From positions 1 to 64,000 of the forward strand of contig JAHDOI010000016.1 in NCBI GenBank assembly GCA_018434945.1: DNA of 64,000 bases. The letters run 5' to 3'. This stretch comes from Selenomonadales bacterium (GTDB lineage: Bacteria > Bacillota > Negativicutes > Sporomusales > UBA7701). Made by a program: the position numbers and the translations under genes. Below, in pieces: positions 1 to 7,694 of the stretch. The notes under the pieces were generated by a model that worked only from the letters and a program-made list of their open reading frames with translations, was not told the origin of the DNA and searched no databases. Position 1 is the stretch's first letter. Each line of letters begins with the position of its first letter.

Positions 1-121
1 CGTCTGCCCATTTTTAGATGATTTATTGCGGAGAATGACGTATTGATGTTTGGCAGATTGTCTGTAAACGCAATTCTTGGATTGGGAATCAGTTGTTTGC
101 GTTTCTTTTTCGGATTTTAGC

Positions 122-559
122 TTACAGCGCAAGATGCTTTTGCCCTAAGTAACGCGGGGCAACCTTCTCCCCTTTCTCGTTCAAGAATTTTTGCACGTCC
201 GCCCGCCGAATCTTATCCAAAGACATTTTCCCAAGCGTCGATACCTTTATGTGACAATCAATGATCGTCTTATAAATCGTGTGGCTTTTCACCGAAACGC
301 TACCTTTTTTATTGACTTCGAGCCAGGTATCTAACCACTCTTGAAGGGTAAGTTTTTTGGCTTTTGGCTTTACGCCCAAGTCTATGGACTTTAAAAATTC
401 CTTCTTTTTAGCCAATACCTCGCCCTGACTGGCCCCCCTGATTGTCGTCCTCTTCAATTCGTCTGTGGCCGGATCCCGATAGGATACTTTTAGCCACCAG
501 CGGCCGTTTGCATCTTGTTTAGGCTCAGTACCCGCTCCATTCTCACGCCTTTCGGCCAT
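122..559 (-). pseudogene. Tyrosine recombinase (phage integrase), truncated: N-terminal half only
   Basis: The 145 residues carry the N-terminal arm-binding region (repeat with WWLKVSYRDPATDE near residue 21) and the SAM-like core-binding domain (LTLQEWLDTWLEVNK, then SHTIYKTIIDCHIKV). This is how ICE and phage integrases begin. The catalytic domain with the R...HxxR...Y residues is absent: the frame leaves the family after about residue 135 and stops at 122-124. Complete relatives have about 370-400 residues. Positions 1-121 are AT-rich and do not resume the domain in another frame. The start at 559 has a strong AAGGAGG site. It is probably non-functional as a recombinase and suggests deletion or rearrangement at this end of the island. 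Confidence 0.8.
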
Positions 560-861
560 GCAAATTCCTCCTTGCTATATCCCCATTGTAAGCCGATATC
601 CCCAGCCAGGCAGCCGATGCCCAGCGCCTTCCCATCTTGTTGGGAAAACGCCGGGTACTGGGCTCTAATCTCCGTCGCAGCTTCCTGCGAAAGTATTCTC
701 CACTTGTGGCGAAAACAGAGGTTTTTCGCATACATGCGGAGAAGGGGGCCGGCGGCGAGGAGGATGGCCAGCGGCTTGTTAAAGGGTATGCGTAAAGCGA
801 TACCATCCAAGATGATACCACTGTCAGAAACTCTGACGGTACCAACTTCGGTATCGGCCAT
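490..861 (-). CDS. Hypothetical island protein
   Basis: About 123 residues, not recognised. I prefer the ATG at 861, because AAGGGG lies 10 nt upstream; an in-frame GTG at 870 is too close to that site. There is a short hydrophobic segment (KPLAILLAAGPLLRMYA) around residues 30-46 and no signal peptide. The 3' end overlaps the integrase start by 70 bp and contains its ribosome binding site, a packing typical of phage-type operons. The overlap leaves some doubt that the whole frame is translated. Confidence 0.5.
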   Translation of the reverse strand: MADTEVGTVRVSDSGIILDGIALRIPFNKPLAILLAAGPLLRMYAKNLCFRHKWRILSQEAATEIRAQYPAFSQQDGKALGIGCLAGDIGLQWGYSKEEFAWPKGVRMERVLSLNKMQTAAGG

Positions 862-905
862 ATCAGTCACGCCCCTTCGATAAAAATAGCTGGCCTCGTG
901 ACCAG

Positions 906-1214
906 CTATTGTAAATCTTCACTTTTTTGATAAGTGTCGCTTGCGCTGAAGCCCGGCGTCTTGCCCTCTTTTACCTGAAGAATAAGCGTCCGGCATTCTT
1001 CCCGCAATTCTTCCCCGAAGGCTGCCCGTTCCGAAACCGGTATGCACATTTTTTCAGCTATGCGTTCCAATTCAGCGGGCATCACCTTCTCCATAGCCGC
1101 TTCCATCATGGAGATGATAAGCTCCCGTGAGAAGAGTCCCGCATCGATCATCTCCTCGATCTGTGCCGCAAGCTTGTTCCTTACCTGATGGATGCAGTCT
1201 GCAACTAAGTCCAT
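906..1214 (-). CDS. Small hypothetical island protein
   Basis: 102 residues, mostly charged and predicted helical (QIEEMIDAGLFSRELIISMMEAAMEKV), soluble, with a single cysteine pair (C62 region and C85 region). The ATG at 1214 is preceded by a good AGGAGG site, so translation is likely. I do not recognise the family. It lies between the 205-residue and 123-residue genes of the phage-satellite-like island and is probably co-transcribed with them. Confidence 0.55.
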   Translation of the reverse strand: MDLVADCIHQVRNKLAAQIEEMIDAGLFSRELIISMMEAAMEKVMPAELERIAEKMCIPVSERAAFGEELREECRTLILQVKEGKTPGFSASDTYQKSEDLQ

Positions 1215-1319
1215 TGAGGCTTCCTCCTACTCCTGATTATTGACGTACACGGGAAAAGGGCCTGCGCTGGGGGGCAGACCCTTTCCGGAGATGACTTCGG
1301 TTAAATCGACGTCAGGTAT

Positions 1320-1937
1320 TTAGCTGGCCGCCTCTTCTTCCCGCGGTACCGCGTTCATGTACTCCGGCGGCTTGGTCGGACCGGTAATCTGTGCCCTTTC
1401 GGTGAATTGCGCGTCGCGGTCCATCTTGGCGCCGTAGGCATTGTCGAAGTGATAAAGATCCTCTATGTACTTTCCGTCCGTCGGCCACAGCTCACCGAAT
1501 TTCTCCAGCGCCCGATACTCGCCGCGCTCATAGGCGATGAACGCCGCGGCTAAAGCCGTGTTTTTATCCCCCGAAACCGAAGCGAGTTCGATCATGCGCT
1601 GAAGCCCCTTAAACTCTTTAATCGAATCGGCCCGCTGGATAGCCGCGGTGAAGGAATCCCGGATTGCTTGGGCCTCGGCCCTATTCATTGTCGAGGAAAC
1701 GGAGGGGGCGAAGGCGTCCTGAGCCATCACCTTCCGGGTGTCGGCCTTGGCCTGGTTGAACTCGCTGACTAGGGATTGGTGCCTTTCAAGGGCCTCATTA
1801 TAGGTCCGGCTTATCTTCTGCGCGCGGCCGATCTCAGAGAGGGTTTTATCCGCCCGGATGCGCTCCACCGCGGCGGCGTAGTTCTGGCGGTTCGTTTTGA
1901 TCTTGTTCATGCAGTTTTGGATATCGGCTATACTCAC
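1320..1937 (-). CDS. Hypothetical island protein, coiled-coil rich
   Basis: 205 residues, strongly helical in the N-terminal half with many Q, K, E and A residues (INKIKTNRQNYAAAVERI-like heptads), ending in an acidic tail (PREEEAAS). No membrane segment or catalytic motif is visible. The shape would suit a phage scaffold-like or structural accessory protein, but no capsid, portal or terminase gene is nearby, so no function is assigned. It sits in the same minus-strand run as the replication genes. Confidence 0.55.
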   Translation of the reverse strand: MSIADIQNCMNKIKTNRQNYAAAVERIRADKTLSEIGRAQKISRTYNEALERHQSLVSEFNQAKADTRKVMAQDAFAPSVSSTMNRAEAQAIRDSFTAAIQRADSIKEFKGLQRMIELASVSGDKNTALAAAFIAYERGEYRALEKFGELWPTDGKYIEDLYHFDNAYGAKMDRDAQFTERAQITGPTKPPEYMNAVPREEEAAS

Positions 1938-1983
1938 TTTTCATTCCTCCAAATTTCGTATTAGCTTGATAATCAGGATTTCG

Positions 1984-2220
1984 CTACTCGAGCGCCATGA
2001 CGATATCATTGAGAAGGTCGGCTATCTCGCGCCTTTTTTCGACCGGCTGCAGCCGCAAGTGGATGAGATTGACCGTAAATCCTCGCTCAGGCAAAGTCTT
2101 TTTCGGGGTTTCGCGGGGTTTCATAATAACCCTGAGTCGTTGGGCCCTTTGATAATACTGAAAGATATAGCTCTCTGTCTCGGCCGTCTTCGGCGTCTCG
2201 CCTTCCCAATACTTACGCAT
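1984..2220 (-). CDS. Small basic hypothetical island protein
   Basis: 78 residues, basic, not recognised (KYWEGETPKTAETESYIFQYYQRAQRLR). The N-terminal half is aromatic and polar and the C-terminal half is helical. Its ATG overlaps the TGA of the 54-residue gene upstream (TGATG), and GAGAGGGA lies upstream, so it is probably translationally coupled to that gene. It belongs to the replication-module part of the island by position only. Confidence 0.5.
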   Translation of the reverse strand: MRKYWEGETPKTAETESYIFQYYQRAQRLRVIMKPRETPKKTLPERGFTVNLIHLRLQPVEKRREIADLLNDIVMALE

Positions 2221-2384
2221 CAGTCGTCCCTCTCTTTCCCGTTGCCTATCTGCGAAGGCTTGAGCCTCAAGTCGGCCGGAGTGGCTTTCTTGATCTTCCG
2301 CTCCATCTCCTCAAAATGGTCCGCGATACTACGGCCGGTTTTCACTCCGACCGAGTTGCCCCAGCCGCCTGGTCTTCTATCCAA
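2220..2384 (-). CDS. 54-residue island protein, TTG start
   Basis: A short frame begins with TTG at 2384 behind a strong AAGGGGGTG site (about 5 nt spacing) and ends with a TGA that shares a base with the ATG of the next gene. The product begins MDRRPGGWGNSVGVKTG and continues as a charged helix (HFEEMERKIKKATPADLRLK). The tight overlap on one side and the 24-bp gap to the helicase-loader gene on the other support a real small gene. The function is unknown. Confidence 0.45.
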   Translation of the reverse strand: MDRRPGGWGNSVGVKTGRSIADHFEEMERKIKKATPADLRLKPSQIGNGKERDD

Positions 2385-2408
2385 TTTTTCACCCCCTTAC
2401 CTTCCGCT

Positions 2409-2903
2409 TTATCCAATTCCCTGTGTCAATTGCCGAATATCCGCCCGCATGATGGCCGCCACGGCTTTGTTCTCGACCTCGTCCTTCTGCCGCCGGCGCA
2501 GGGTCTCGTAAATATCCATGAAGCGCCGGCTCATGTCGTATTCGGCCTCGCAGAGCGTCCGCCCGCCAATAACGCTAACGGCACGGCCAATCAGAGGATG
2601 TGACCATTCTGCGGCACGGTATGGGGAGATTTTCTTTCGAACCTCCTCCCAAGCATCTGCCGCCGGCGGGGCTTCGTCTGGCCGCGGCTTTAGGGCAACC
2701 GCTGCCTCCCGGATATCGGCCACCGTCGGGAAGAACCGTGCTGTCATCAATATCTTGGCAAGTGCAGCCTCCGCAAGTTCATATTCAAGGTCGGACAGCA
2801 ATTTCTCCCAAAGCCTGGCGGTGGCCAACATGTCCCTATCCTGCATAGACGGGAATCCGGCGAGCGCCAGCATAACCAGTTGTTTAGCCTGATCTAATGT
2901 CAA
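2409..2903 (-). CDS. Replicative helicase loader/inhibitor, G39P-like
   Basis: 164 residues resembling the phage loader-and-inhibitor-of-helicase family (SPP1 G39P type). The N-terminal helical domain has the arrangement ALAGFPSMQDRD, then W(E)KLLSDLEYELAEAALAKIL and FFPTVADIREA, which is typical of these proteins. The C-terminal part is polar and likely disordered, as in G39P. Family members bring the replicative helicase to the phage initiator at the origin. It overlaps the replication initiator gene by 20 bp, which fits one operon and one job. Assignment is from family pattern only. Confidence 0.65.
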   Translation of the reverse strand: MTLDQAKQLVMLALAGFPSMQDRDMLATARLWEKLLSDLEYELAEAALAKILMTARFFPTVADIREAAVALKPRPDEAPPAADAWEEVRKKISPYRAAEWSHPLIGRAVSVIGGRTLCEAEYDMSRRFMDIYETLRRRQKDEVENKAVAAIMRADIRQLTQGIG

Positions 2904-3738
2904 TGGTTTCGCCCCCTTCGCGCATTAGTGAGGCAATCGCCCGGGAAACCGGCAGGCCGAACCCCTTGTTGTCATAATTCCCTTCAGCTACCTTGATTCG
3001 GTTTGCCGGTTTTATAACCCAGTCAAAGCCGAAGTTCACCGGCTTAATTCGGCCAGTCAGAAAGTCGCTCGCTTCAACCCGTCGAAAAAAGGCACACATC
3101 GCCACCTCGTCCCGGCCGATCCAACCCCAAAAACCTTTTATCGCCGTTTTCCGTTGGGCGGAAAGGTCTACCACTCGTGGCAGTGATGGGCAATAAAGGT
3201 TAAAAGTTTCGACGACCGTTCCGTAAGGAACGGTTATTTTGCCATTCTTTTCATTCTTACCACCATTCTTGTTTATATTGTCGTGCCTGCGTTGTCTCCG
3301 CTCGGTCGCCGCTAAGTTCCCGCCATCGCCTTCGCCGCTGTGCTCGTAAAGTTTCGGGTCTTGATAAACCGCGTAGTTACTAATCTCAATGAGAATATGG
3401 TGCGTTGTCTTCGCCGTCTGAATCATCGGCGTCTCCGCGTCGCCTTCACTCGATCCCCGCCAACTTGTTCGCATCCACTCTAAACAATTAAAAATCGTGT
3501 TACGGGAAATCTTGCATGGCCGGTTCCCAGCCATCCAACTGGTCGCATCCTGAATCTCCGGGATGCTTGTAAGGAGTTGCCCCCTCTTCAACCCCTTATA
3601 TGGACCATGTTGCGCCCGCAGTAGTATATAAGCCCAAACCTTGAACCACTCAGGGGGCTTTCGCCAAATCTGGCTTTCTATGATCTTGCGAGCCAGGAGA
3701 ATATACCCTCCGGGGATTCTCGCTCCGTTCGCCTCAAT
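2884..3738 (-). CDS. Phage-type replication initiator (DnaD-like N-terminal winged helix)
   Basis: The C-terminal 235 residues start at a TTG at 3591, but the frame clearly extends upstream with family-typical sequence (ILLARKIIESQIWRKPPEW, then WAYILLRAQHG) leading into KRGQLLTS. No ATG, GTG or TTG lies between the upstream in-frame stop and 3591. The best-placed candidate is an ATT at 3738, about 7 nt behind AGAGGGGG, giving about 284 residues. The N-terminal winged-helix part of such proteins binds the origin; here it is followed by a polar asparagine-rich linker and a conserved C-terminal domain (FNLYCPSLPRV). It lies directly after the excisionase-like gene and before the helicase loader, a standard phage replication order. 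The start codon is the uncertain point. Confidence 0.6.
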   Translation of the reverse strand: MEANGARIPGGYILLARKIIESQIWRKPPEWFKVWAYILLRAQHGPYKGLKRGQLLTSIPEIQDATSWMAGNRPCKISRNTIFNCLEWMRTSWRGSSEGDAETPMIQTAKTTHHILIEISNYAVYQDPKLYEHSGEGDGGNLAATERRQRRHDNINKNGGKNEKNGKITVPYGTVVETFNLYCPSLPRVVDLSAQRKTAIKGFWGWIGRDEVAMCAFFRRVEASDFLTGRIKPVNFGFDWVIKPANRIKVAEGNYDNKGFGLPVSRAIASLMREGGETIDIRSG

Positions 3739-3752
3739 TTTGACCGCCCCCT

Positions 3753-3956
3753 CTAAGCGCCGGGCTTGCCGAGAAATTGCTCAAGTGACCACCTGGGGAC
3801 AAGCCATCGTCTTTCGCTCGCCTTGATCGCTTTAAATTGACCGAGAGCTATCATGTTCGCAAGCGTATTCCGTGATACGCCGAGAATTTTACAAGTTTCC
3901 GCGATAGTGAAAACCATCCGCCCCCCCTCCCAATTTTTCTCCGCTTGTGACTTCAT
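3753..3956 (-). CDS. Excisionase-like helix-turn-helix protein
   Basis: 67 residues with a MerR/excisionase-type HTH (FTIAETCKILGVSRNTLANMI) and the wing motif IKASERRWLVPRWSLEQFL typical of HTH_17 proteins. The ATG at 3956 is chosen because GGGAGGT stands 7 nt upstream; a longer reading from 3998 would begin before this site. Such proteins bend DNA at attachment sites or act as small phage repressors/activators. It is the second gene of the island operon, next to the regulator at 4026-4607. Confidence 0.7.
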   Translation of the reverse strand: MKSQAEKNWEGGRMVFTIAETCKILGVSRNTLANMIALGQFKAIKASERRWLVPRWSLEQFLGKPGA

Positions 3957-4025
3957 AATAATACCTCCCTTTTTTTGCATATAAAAAACGTCAGTCAATT
4001 GACTGACGTTTTATACCTGGATAAG

Positions 4026-4607
4026 CTATATTTTTTCGTCGATTATTTGATTAAACCCATCAGATTGTCTCTTGAAAACCTTATATCGAAAGACCACCTG
4101 ATTATTCCCCTCAGAAGTCGCCTCAATGAATCCGAACACCGTTAACATTTTTCCTTCCCAAAACGCGGCATCAGTACCGGCCTGCTCAATTACGATTCTG
4201 GCGTATTTTGCTGGAATCACTGGAACGCCAGAAAGTCCGTGTTGCGCATTTAGATATTCTATTCGTAAAGTATGTAAGTCACCGATTATAGCAGGACGGG
4301 AAATTGTATTATCGGCTTGAATGATGTCACCGAGGTCAAGAATTGTGCTTGTGCTTTCTTCAGCGATTCGTTTTGTTTCTGCGACCTTTTTGACAGGCCA
4401 GTTTAGATTATTGATGAGTTTATTGGTCGTCATAACATGGAAAGGAGTATCTTCCGGCCATTCTGAGAATCTCTTTCCGGGCCCTTCACTTCGAATAATA
4501 GGCGCAGGAATCAATTTCTGTTTCTGGTATCGCTGCAAAGTTTTCAGGGAGATTTCGAGGCCGGAATCCTTAAGTGCTTGCAGCAAAGTTTCTGTCTTCA
4601 GTTCCAT
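4026..4607 (-). CDS. Putative DNA-binding regulator of the island
   Basis: 193 residues from the ATG at 4607, which has GGAAAGAGG upstream; a TTG at 4733 would add 42 residues but lacks a clear site. Residues 1-40 form a MerR-like HTH (LLQALKDSGLEISLKTLQRYQ, then KLIPAPIIRSEGPGKRFSEW). The rest is a mixed alpha/beta domain of unknown role. As first gene behind a near-consensus promoter it probably controls the island. No repressor-type LexA or CI peptidase domain is visible. Confidence 0.55.
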   Translation of the reverse strand: MELKTETLLQALKDSGLEISLKTLQRYQKQKLIPAPIIRSEGPGKRFSEWPEDTPFHVMTTNKLINNLNWPVKKVAETKRIAEESTSTILDLGDIIQADNTISRPAIIGDLHTLRIEYLNAQHGLSGVPVIPAKYARIVIEQAGTDAAFWEGKMLTVFGFIEATSEGNNQVVFRYKVFKRQSDGFNQIIDEKI

Positions 4608-4762
4608 CAACCTCTTTCCTGTAATCCCTACACTTATCTTTGGCTTTGCCCATGCTGCTCTGAGGGCTGAATTACCCTCAGTATTCGCATAGAAGTTTTC
4701 CCCAAAAAAAGGCATAGAAATCCCCGCTTTCAAAAGGACACTTAAATTTATTTTGTGTCTTT

Positions 4763-4792
4763 ATCATAATTCAAGCATCTATGCCGTGTCAA
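4763..4792 (-). promoter_or_regulatory. Sigma-A promoter of the island operon
   Basis: On the minus strand TTGACA (4792-4787) is followed after 18 bp by TATGAT (4768-4763). Both boxes are close to consensus, and the promoter faces the regulator gene. It is AT-rich, like the rest of the island. Confidence 0.75.
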
Positions 4793-4874
4793 GTGTTTTT
4801 GTGTTTTTTTATGCTCAATACCGCAGTAATCTAGCATTACGAGAGTTAACTGTCCCAAAAATTGTCCCAAATAA

Positions 4875-4915
4875 AAAAATGCTATGTTCCCAACACGTGG
4901 GAACATAGCATTTTT
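4875..4915. terminator. Bidirectional intrinsic terminator
   Basis: A perfect 18-bp inverted repeat (arms 4875-4892 and 4898-4915, loop ACACG) has A/T runs at both outer ends, so it can terminate on either strand. It separates the TauE gene from the island promoter and marks the likely right edge of the island. Confidence 0.85.
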
Positions 4916-4989
4916 AAGGGTTTTACGAATTGATGATGGACAAGGGCAAAGTGTGACTGCTATTTTTGATTGTTGCGGCTGTTTCAATT

Positions 4990-5889
4990 TTATGCTCCGG
5001 CTGTCAGGGAAAAGAGCCGGGATGCGACGGTGAGCGCGGCAAGCAGCAGGAGGATGGCGAAGCATTTTCTGGTCGTATCGGCGTCGGCGCGGGCGCAAAG
5101 CTTTACGCCGATTTTGACGCCCGCGAGGGCGCCGAGGATCAGCCAGCAGGCTACAGTCCAGTCGGTATGGCCCAGCTGGCAGTGCCGCAGTCCGCCGTAG
5201 GCGCTGGCGATGAAGACCTGGAGGGTGCTTGTGCCGACAGCGAGCCGGGTGGGCAGGCCGATTAGGTAGATCATGAGCGGCAGGCCGACGAAGCCGCCGC
5301 CGAGGCCGAGGAGGCCGGCCAGGCAGCCGACGGCGAGGCTTATGACGCCGGGTACCCAGAGGCTTATCTGTTCGATGCCGGAGGCGGGAAAAGAGACGAG
5401 GGGCCGGACCGCCCAGTTCCTGAGCCGGCCGGCCAGGACGCCGCCGGGCTCTCCGGAGCCGGGGGAGAGGCTTTCCCGCAGCATGAAGACGGCGACGCCG
5501 GCCAGGAGAACGAGGTAGCAGCTGTTGAGGACAATGTCGACAGGTTGGTGTGAGCGGCCGTTAATCGTCAGAGGCGCGGCGGCGTTAATGGCTTGCAGCA
5601 GCCGGACGCCGGTTTCGACGCCGATCAGGCCGCCGGCGGCCATGAGCAGGCCGAGCCTGAGGTCGACGTTGCGCCGCCGCCAGTGGCCCAGGGCTGAAAA
5701 GAAGGTCGCGGCCACGATCTGCACGAGGCTGGTGCCGACCGCCAGCGGGTAGGCGAGGCCGAAGAGGATGTGCAGGGCGGGGGTGATGAGGAAGCCGCCG
5801 CCAATGCCTAAAAGGCCGGTCATCCCGCCGGTGACCAGCCCGAGCAGCGCGAGGCCGAGGTACCATGCGGCCGGTTCGGCTGGCGGCAT
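4990..5889 (-). CDS. TauE/SafE family sulfite/anion exporter
   Basis: 299 residues with eight or so hydrophobic segments in two similar halves. Each half starts with the family's glycine-rich signature (GLLGIGGGFLITPAL near residue 25 and GLLGLGGGFVGLPLM near residue 195). These membrane proteins are exporters or channels for sulfite, sulfoacetate or related organic anions. The ATG at 5889 has GGGAGG upstream, and only 4 bp separate it from the HPP gene, so the two are co-transcribed. The substrate cannot be told from sequence. The gene is last in its operon, before the terminator at 4875-4915. Confidence 0.85.
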   Translation of the reverse strand: MPPAEPAAWYLGLALLGLVTGGMTGLLGIGGGFLITPALHILFGLAYPLAVGTSLVQIVAATFFSALGHWRRRNVDLRLGLLMAAGGLIGVETGVRLLQAINAAAPLTINGRSHQPVDIVLNSCYLVLLAGVAVFMLRESLSPGSGEPGGVLAGRLRNWAVRPLVSFPASGIEQISLWVPGVISLAVGCLAGLLGLGGGFVGLPLMIYLIGLPTRLAVGTSTLQVFIASAYGGLRHCQLGHTDWTVACWLILGALAGVKIGVKLCARADADTTRKCFAILLLLAALTVASRLFSLTAGA

Positions 5890-5893
5890 TGTA

Positions 5894-6445
5894 TTATCCT
5901 CCCTGGGGGTCTGTGCGGCGGTGTTTGGCGGCGGCGGTTTCGGCGAGACGGTTGAATATCATTCCGGCGAGCGACAGGATGGCGGCGCCGGCGGCTACGG
6001 GCACGAGGGGGTAGAGGAAGTCCTGTTTTGTGAGGACGGCGATGAGGGCGGTGGCGGCGGCCGGCGGGTGGAGGGTGGCGCTGTAGAGCATGGCGGCGAT
6101 GGCGCCGCCGACGGCAAGGGCGGCGGCGTACCAGGTGCAGCCGAGGGTGTGGACGGCTGCTACGCCGACGAGGGCGGCGACGGCGTGGCCGAGGATGACG
6201 TTGCGCGGCCGGGAGAAGGGGCCGTGGGGAACGGCGAAGATGAGGCAGGCGGAGGCGCCGAAGGAGGCTACGAGGATGGGGACGGCGGCGGTCATGGCGA
6301 GGTAGGTGATGACGGCCATGCCGATGGTGGCGCCGCAGAAGATGCGCAGGCCGGCCCGCGGGGAAGGCGGCGGCGGGCAGCCGCCCTCCCCCTCTCCGAG
6401 GGCCAGCCGGCGGCAAATGACCCACAGGCTCCGGCCGCGGTTCAC
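5894..6445 (-). CDS. HPP family integral membrane protein
   Basis: 183 residues from a GTG at 6445 that overlaps the epimerase stop (GTGA) behind GGGGGTGG. The longer frame to 6883 is a shadow of the epimerase gene. The HPP signature is present in the motif ATLHPPAAATAL, with four predicted membrane helices (MAVITYLAMTAAVPILVASF; AALVGVAAVHTLG; and others). HPP proteins have been linked to nitrite and other anion handling in some organisms, but function here is unknown. The neighbouring anion exporter makes a transport role plausible. Confidence 0.8.
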   Translation of the reverse strand: MNRGRSLWVICRRLALGEGEGGCPPPPSPRAGLRIFCGATIGMAVITYLAMTAAVPILVASFGASACLIFAVPHGPFSRPRNVILGHAVAALVGVAAVHTLGCTWYAAALAVGGAIAAMLYSATLHPPAAATALIAVLTKQDFLYPLVPVAAGAAILSLAGMIFNRLAETAAAKHRRTDPQGG

Positions 6446-7377
6446 CGGGCCACCCCCAGGGCCGCCCGGCCTGCGCAGCCTGCGAGGGCACGGGCGAAGG
6501 CCTGGCGGAGGACGCCGTTTTCCCGCGCCGGCCGGTAGCCGGTTTCCCGCGCGGCTTTTTCCCAACTGAGCAGCCACCGTTCGTTCAGAAACGCCGGCCC
6601 CCGCCAGGAGCCGCCGGAGGATTCGATGAGGGGCGAACGCGAGCCGACGATTTCGATGATGGCGGCCGCGATTTCCGTCCAGGTGAGGAAGAGGCTGCCG
6701 AGGTTGTAGACGCCACCGGCGGAGGGCGGCGAGGCGGCGGCGGCGAGGATGAAGGCGCCGATGTCGTCCATGGCGACGAAGGTGCCGCCGGCGCCGGCGA
6801 CGACCCGGAGCGGTTCGTTGTTTTCGGCGGCGGCGACCATGTCCCTGAGGTGCCGGCCGCCGATGGTGTCGCCGAACGCCCACCAGAAGCGGATGACGGT
6901 GGCCGGCAGGCCTCTGCCGTTATGATAGATATGACAGAGCTGTTCGGCGGAGAGTTTGCCGAGGGCGTAAAGCGGCTTGCGGGCCTGGAGGGGCAGGCAG
7001 GGATGCTCCTCGGTGACCGGCTCGCTCAGGGGGGCGCCGTAGACGGCGGCGGTGCTGGCGTAGATGACGCGTTTGCAGCGGCCGGCGGCGGCGGCTTCGA
7101 GGAGGTTTATGTGACCGCCGAGGTCTTCGCGGAAGATGGTGGCGGCATCGTCGGCAAAGCTCCAGGCGAGGTTTACGACGACGTCCGCGCCCGCCAGCGC
7201 GGTCTCGACGAGTTTCTTGTCCTGCAGGTCGCCCCGGACGGCGGCGTGGGTGCCGAGCCCACCCGCCTCGGTCCAGGGCGCTTTGTCGAGCACGATTAGC
7301 TCGTGCCCGTGTTCGAGTATGTAACGGCTGACGTGCCTGCCGACTTCGCCGGCGCCGCCGGCGAGCAGGAAACGCAT
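6442..7377 (-). CDS. NAD-dependent epimerase/dehydratase (extended SDR)
   Basis: 311 residues from ATG 7377 with GGAGGAGG upstream; the frame extends to 7578 but that part is not family-like. The Rossmann start is MRFLLAGGAGEVGRHVSRYI (a GxxGxxG variant). The active-site Ser/Thr is followed by YALGKLSAEQ, the YxxxK catalytic pair. The substrate is unknown; such enzymes usually act on nucleotide sugars, but there is no sugar pathway around it. It is coupled to the HPP gene by an overlapping stop/start. Confidence 0.8.
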   Translation of the reverse strand: MRFLLAGGAGEVGRHVSRYILEHGHELIVLDKAPWTEAGGLGTHAAVRGDLQDKKLVETALAGADVVVNLAWSFADDAATIFREDLGGHINLLEAAAAGRCKRVIYASTAAVYGAPLSEPVTEEHPCLPLQARKPLYALGKLSAEQLCHIYHNGRGLPATVIRFWWAFGDTIGGRHLRDMVAAAENNEPLRVVAGAGGTFVAMDDIGAFILAAAASPPSAGGVYNLGSLFLTWTEIAAAIIEIVGSRSPLIESSGGSWRGPAFLNERWLLSWEKAARETGYRPARENGVLRQAFARALAGCAGRAALGVAR

Positions 7378-7405
7378 TTTGTCCAGCCTCCTCCCGTAGA
7401 GACGA

Positions 7406-7463
7406 CGGGACCCGCGCGGCCGGGCCGGGCGGGTCCCGCTGCCGATGTCGGCGCAAGCGCCGA
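7406..7463. other. Two hairpins between lctP accessory gene and epimerase
   Basis: Directly behind the stop codon of the 75-residue gene lies TCGGCGC/GCGCCGA (7448-7463), followed by a 10-bp arm pair CGGGACCCGC/GCGGGTCCCG (7406-7415 and 7429-7438). Neither is followed by a T-run, so this may be a processing or partial termination site, not a full terminator. Confidence 0.5.
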
Positions 7464-7691
7464 TCAGCCGAAATAGTAGGCGACCGCCGCGCCGACGAAC
7501 ATGATGGCCATACCGATGTTGACTATGCCCATGTCGTTGGCGACCAGCCCCTGATGGACCAGGAAGTAATCGAGCCACATGATTACGACCGATACGACCA
7601 TGCCGGTGATTTTATATTTCTTTTTGAAGACCGCGGCCTGGGATGCCTGCGGTGCGCCGGTCTGCGGACTTGCCTGTGTCACTCTCTCCAC
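7464..7691 (-). CDS. Small membrane protein downstream of lactate permease
   Basis: 75 residues: a polar, alanine/glutamine-rich N-terminus followed by two hydrophobic helices (ITGMVVSVVIMWLDYFLV and GIVNIGMAIMFVGAAVAYYFG). It begins 3 bp after the lactate permease stop, so it is translationally linked to that gene. I do not recognise a family. The position and size suggest an accessory or stabilising subunit of the permease, which is inference only. Confidence 0.65.
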   Translation of the reverse strand: MERVTQASPQTGAPQASQAAVFKKKYKITGMVVSVVIMWLDYFLVHQGLVANDMGIVNIGMAIMFVGAAVAYYFG

Positions 7692-7694
7692 CTC

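Noticed and set aside
4740-4990. Attachment site of the island
   Set aside because: A short direct repeat TGTCCCAAA occurs twice at 4850-4872, but no matching copy exists at the left window edge and no tRNA is present, so no att site can be claimed.
5768-6538. Long plus-strand frames rich in Gly/Asp/Glu/Val across the minus-strand genes (also at 9266-10438, 13703-14929, 20056-21888, 29312-31066, 47323-48807)
   Set aside because: They are mirror images of GC-rich minus-strand genes with clear families, have no ribosome binding sites and show low-complexity composition.
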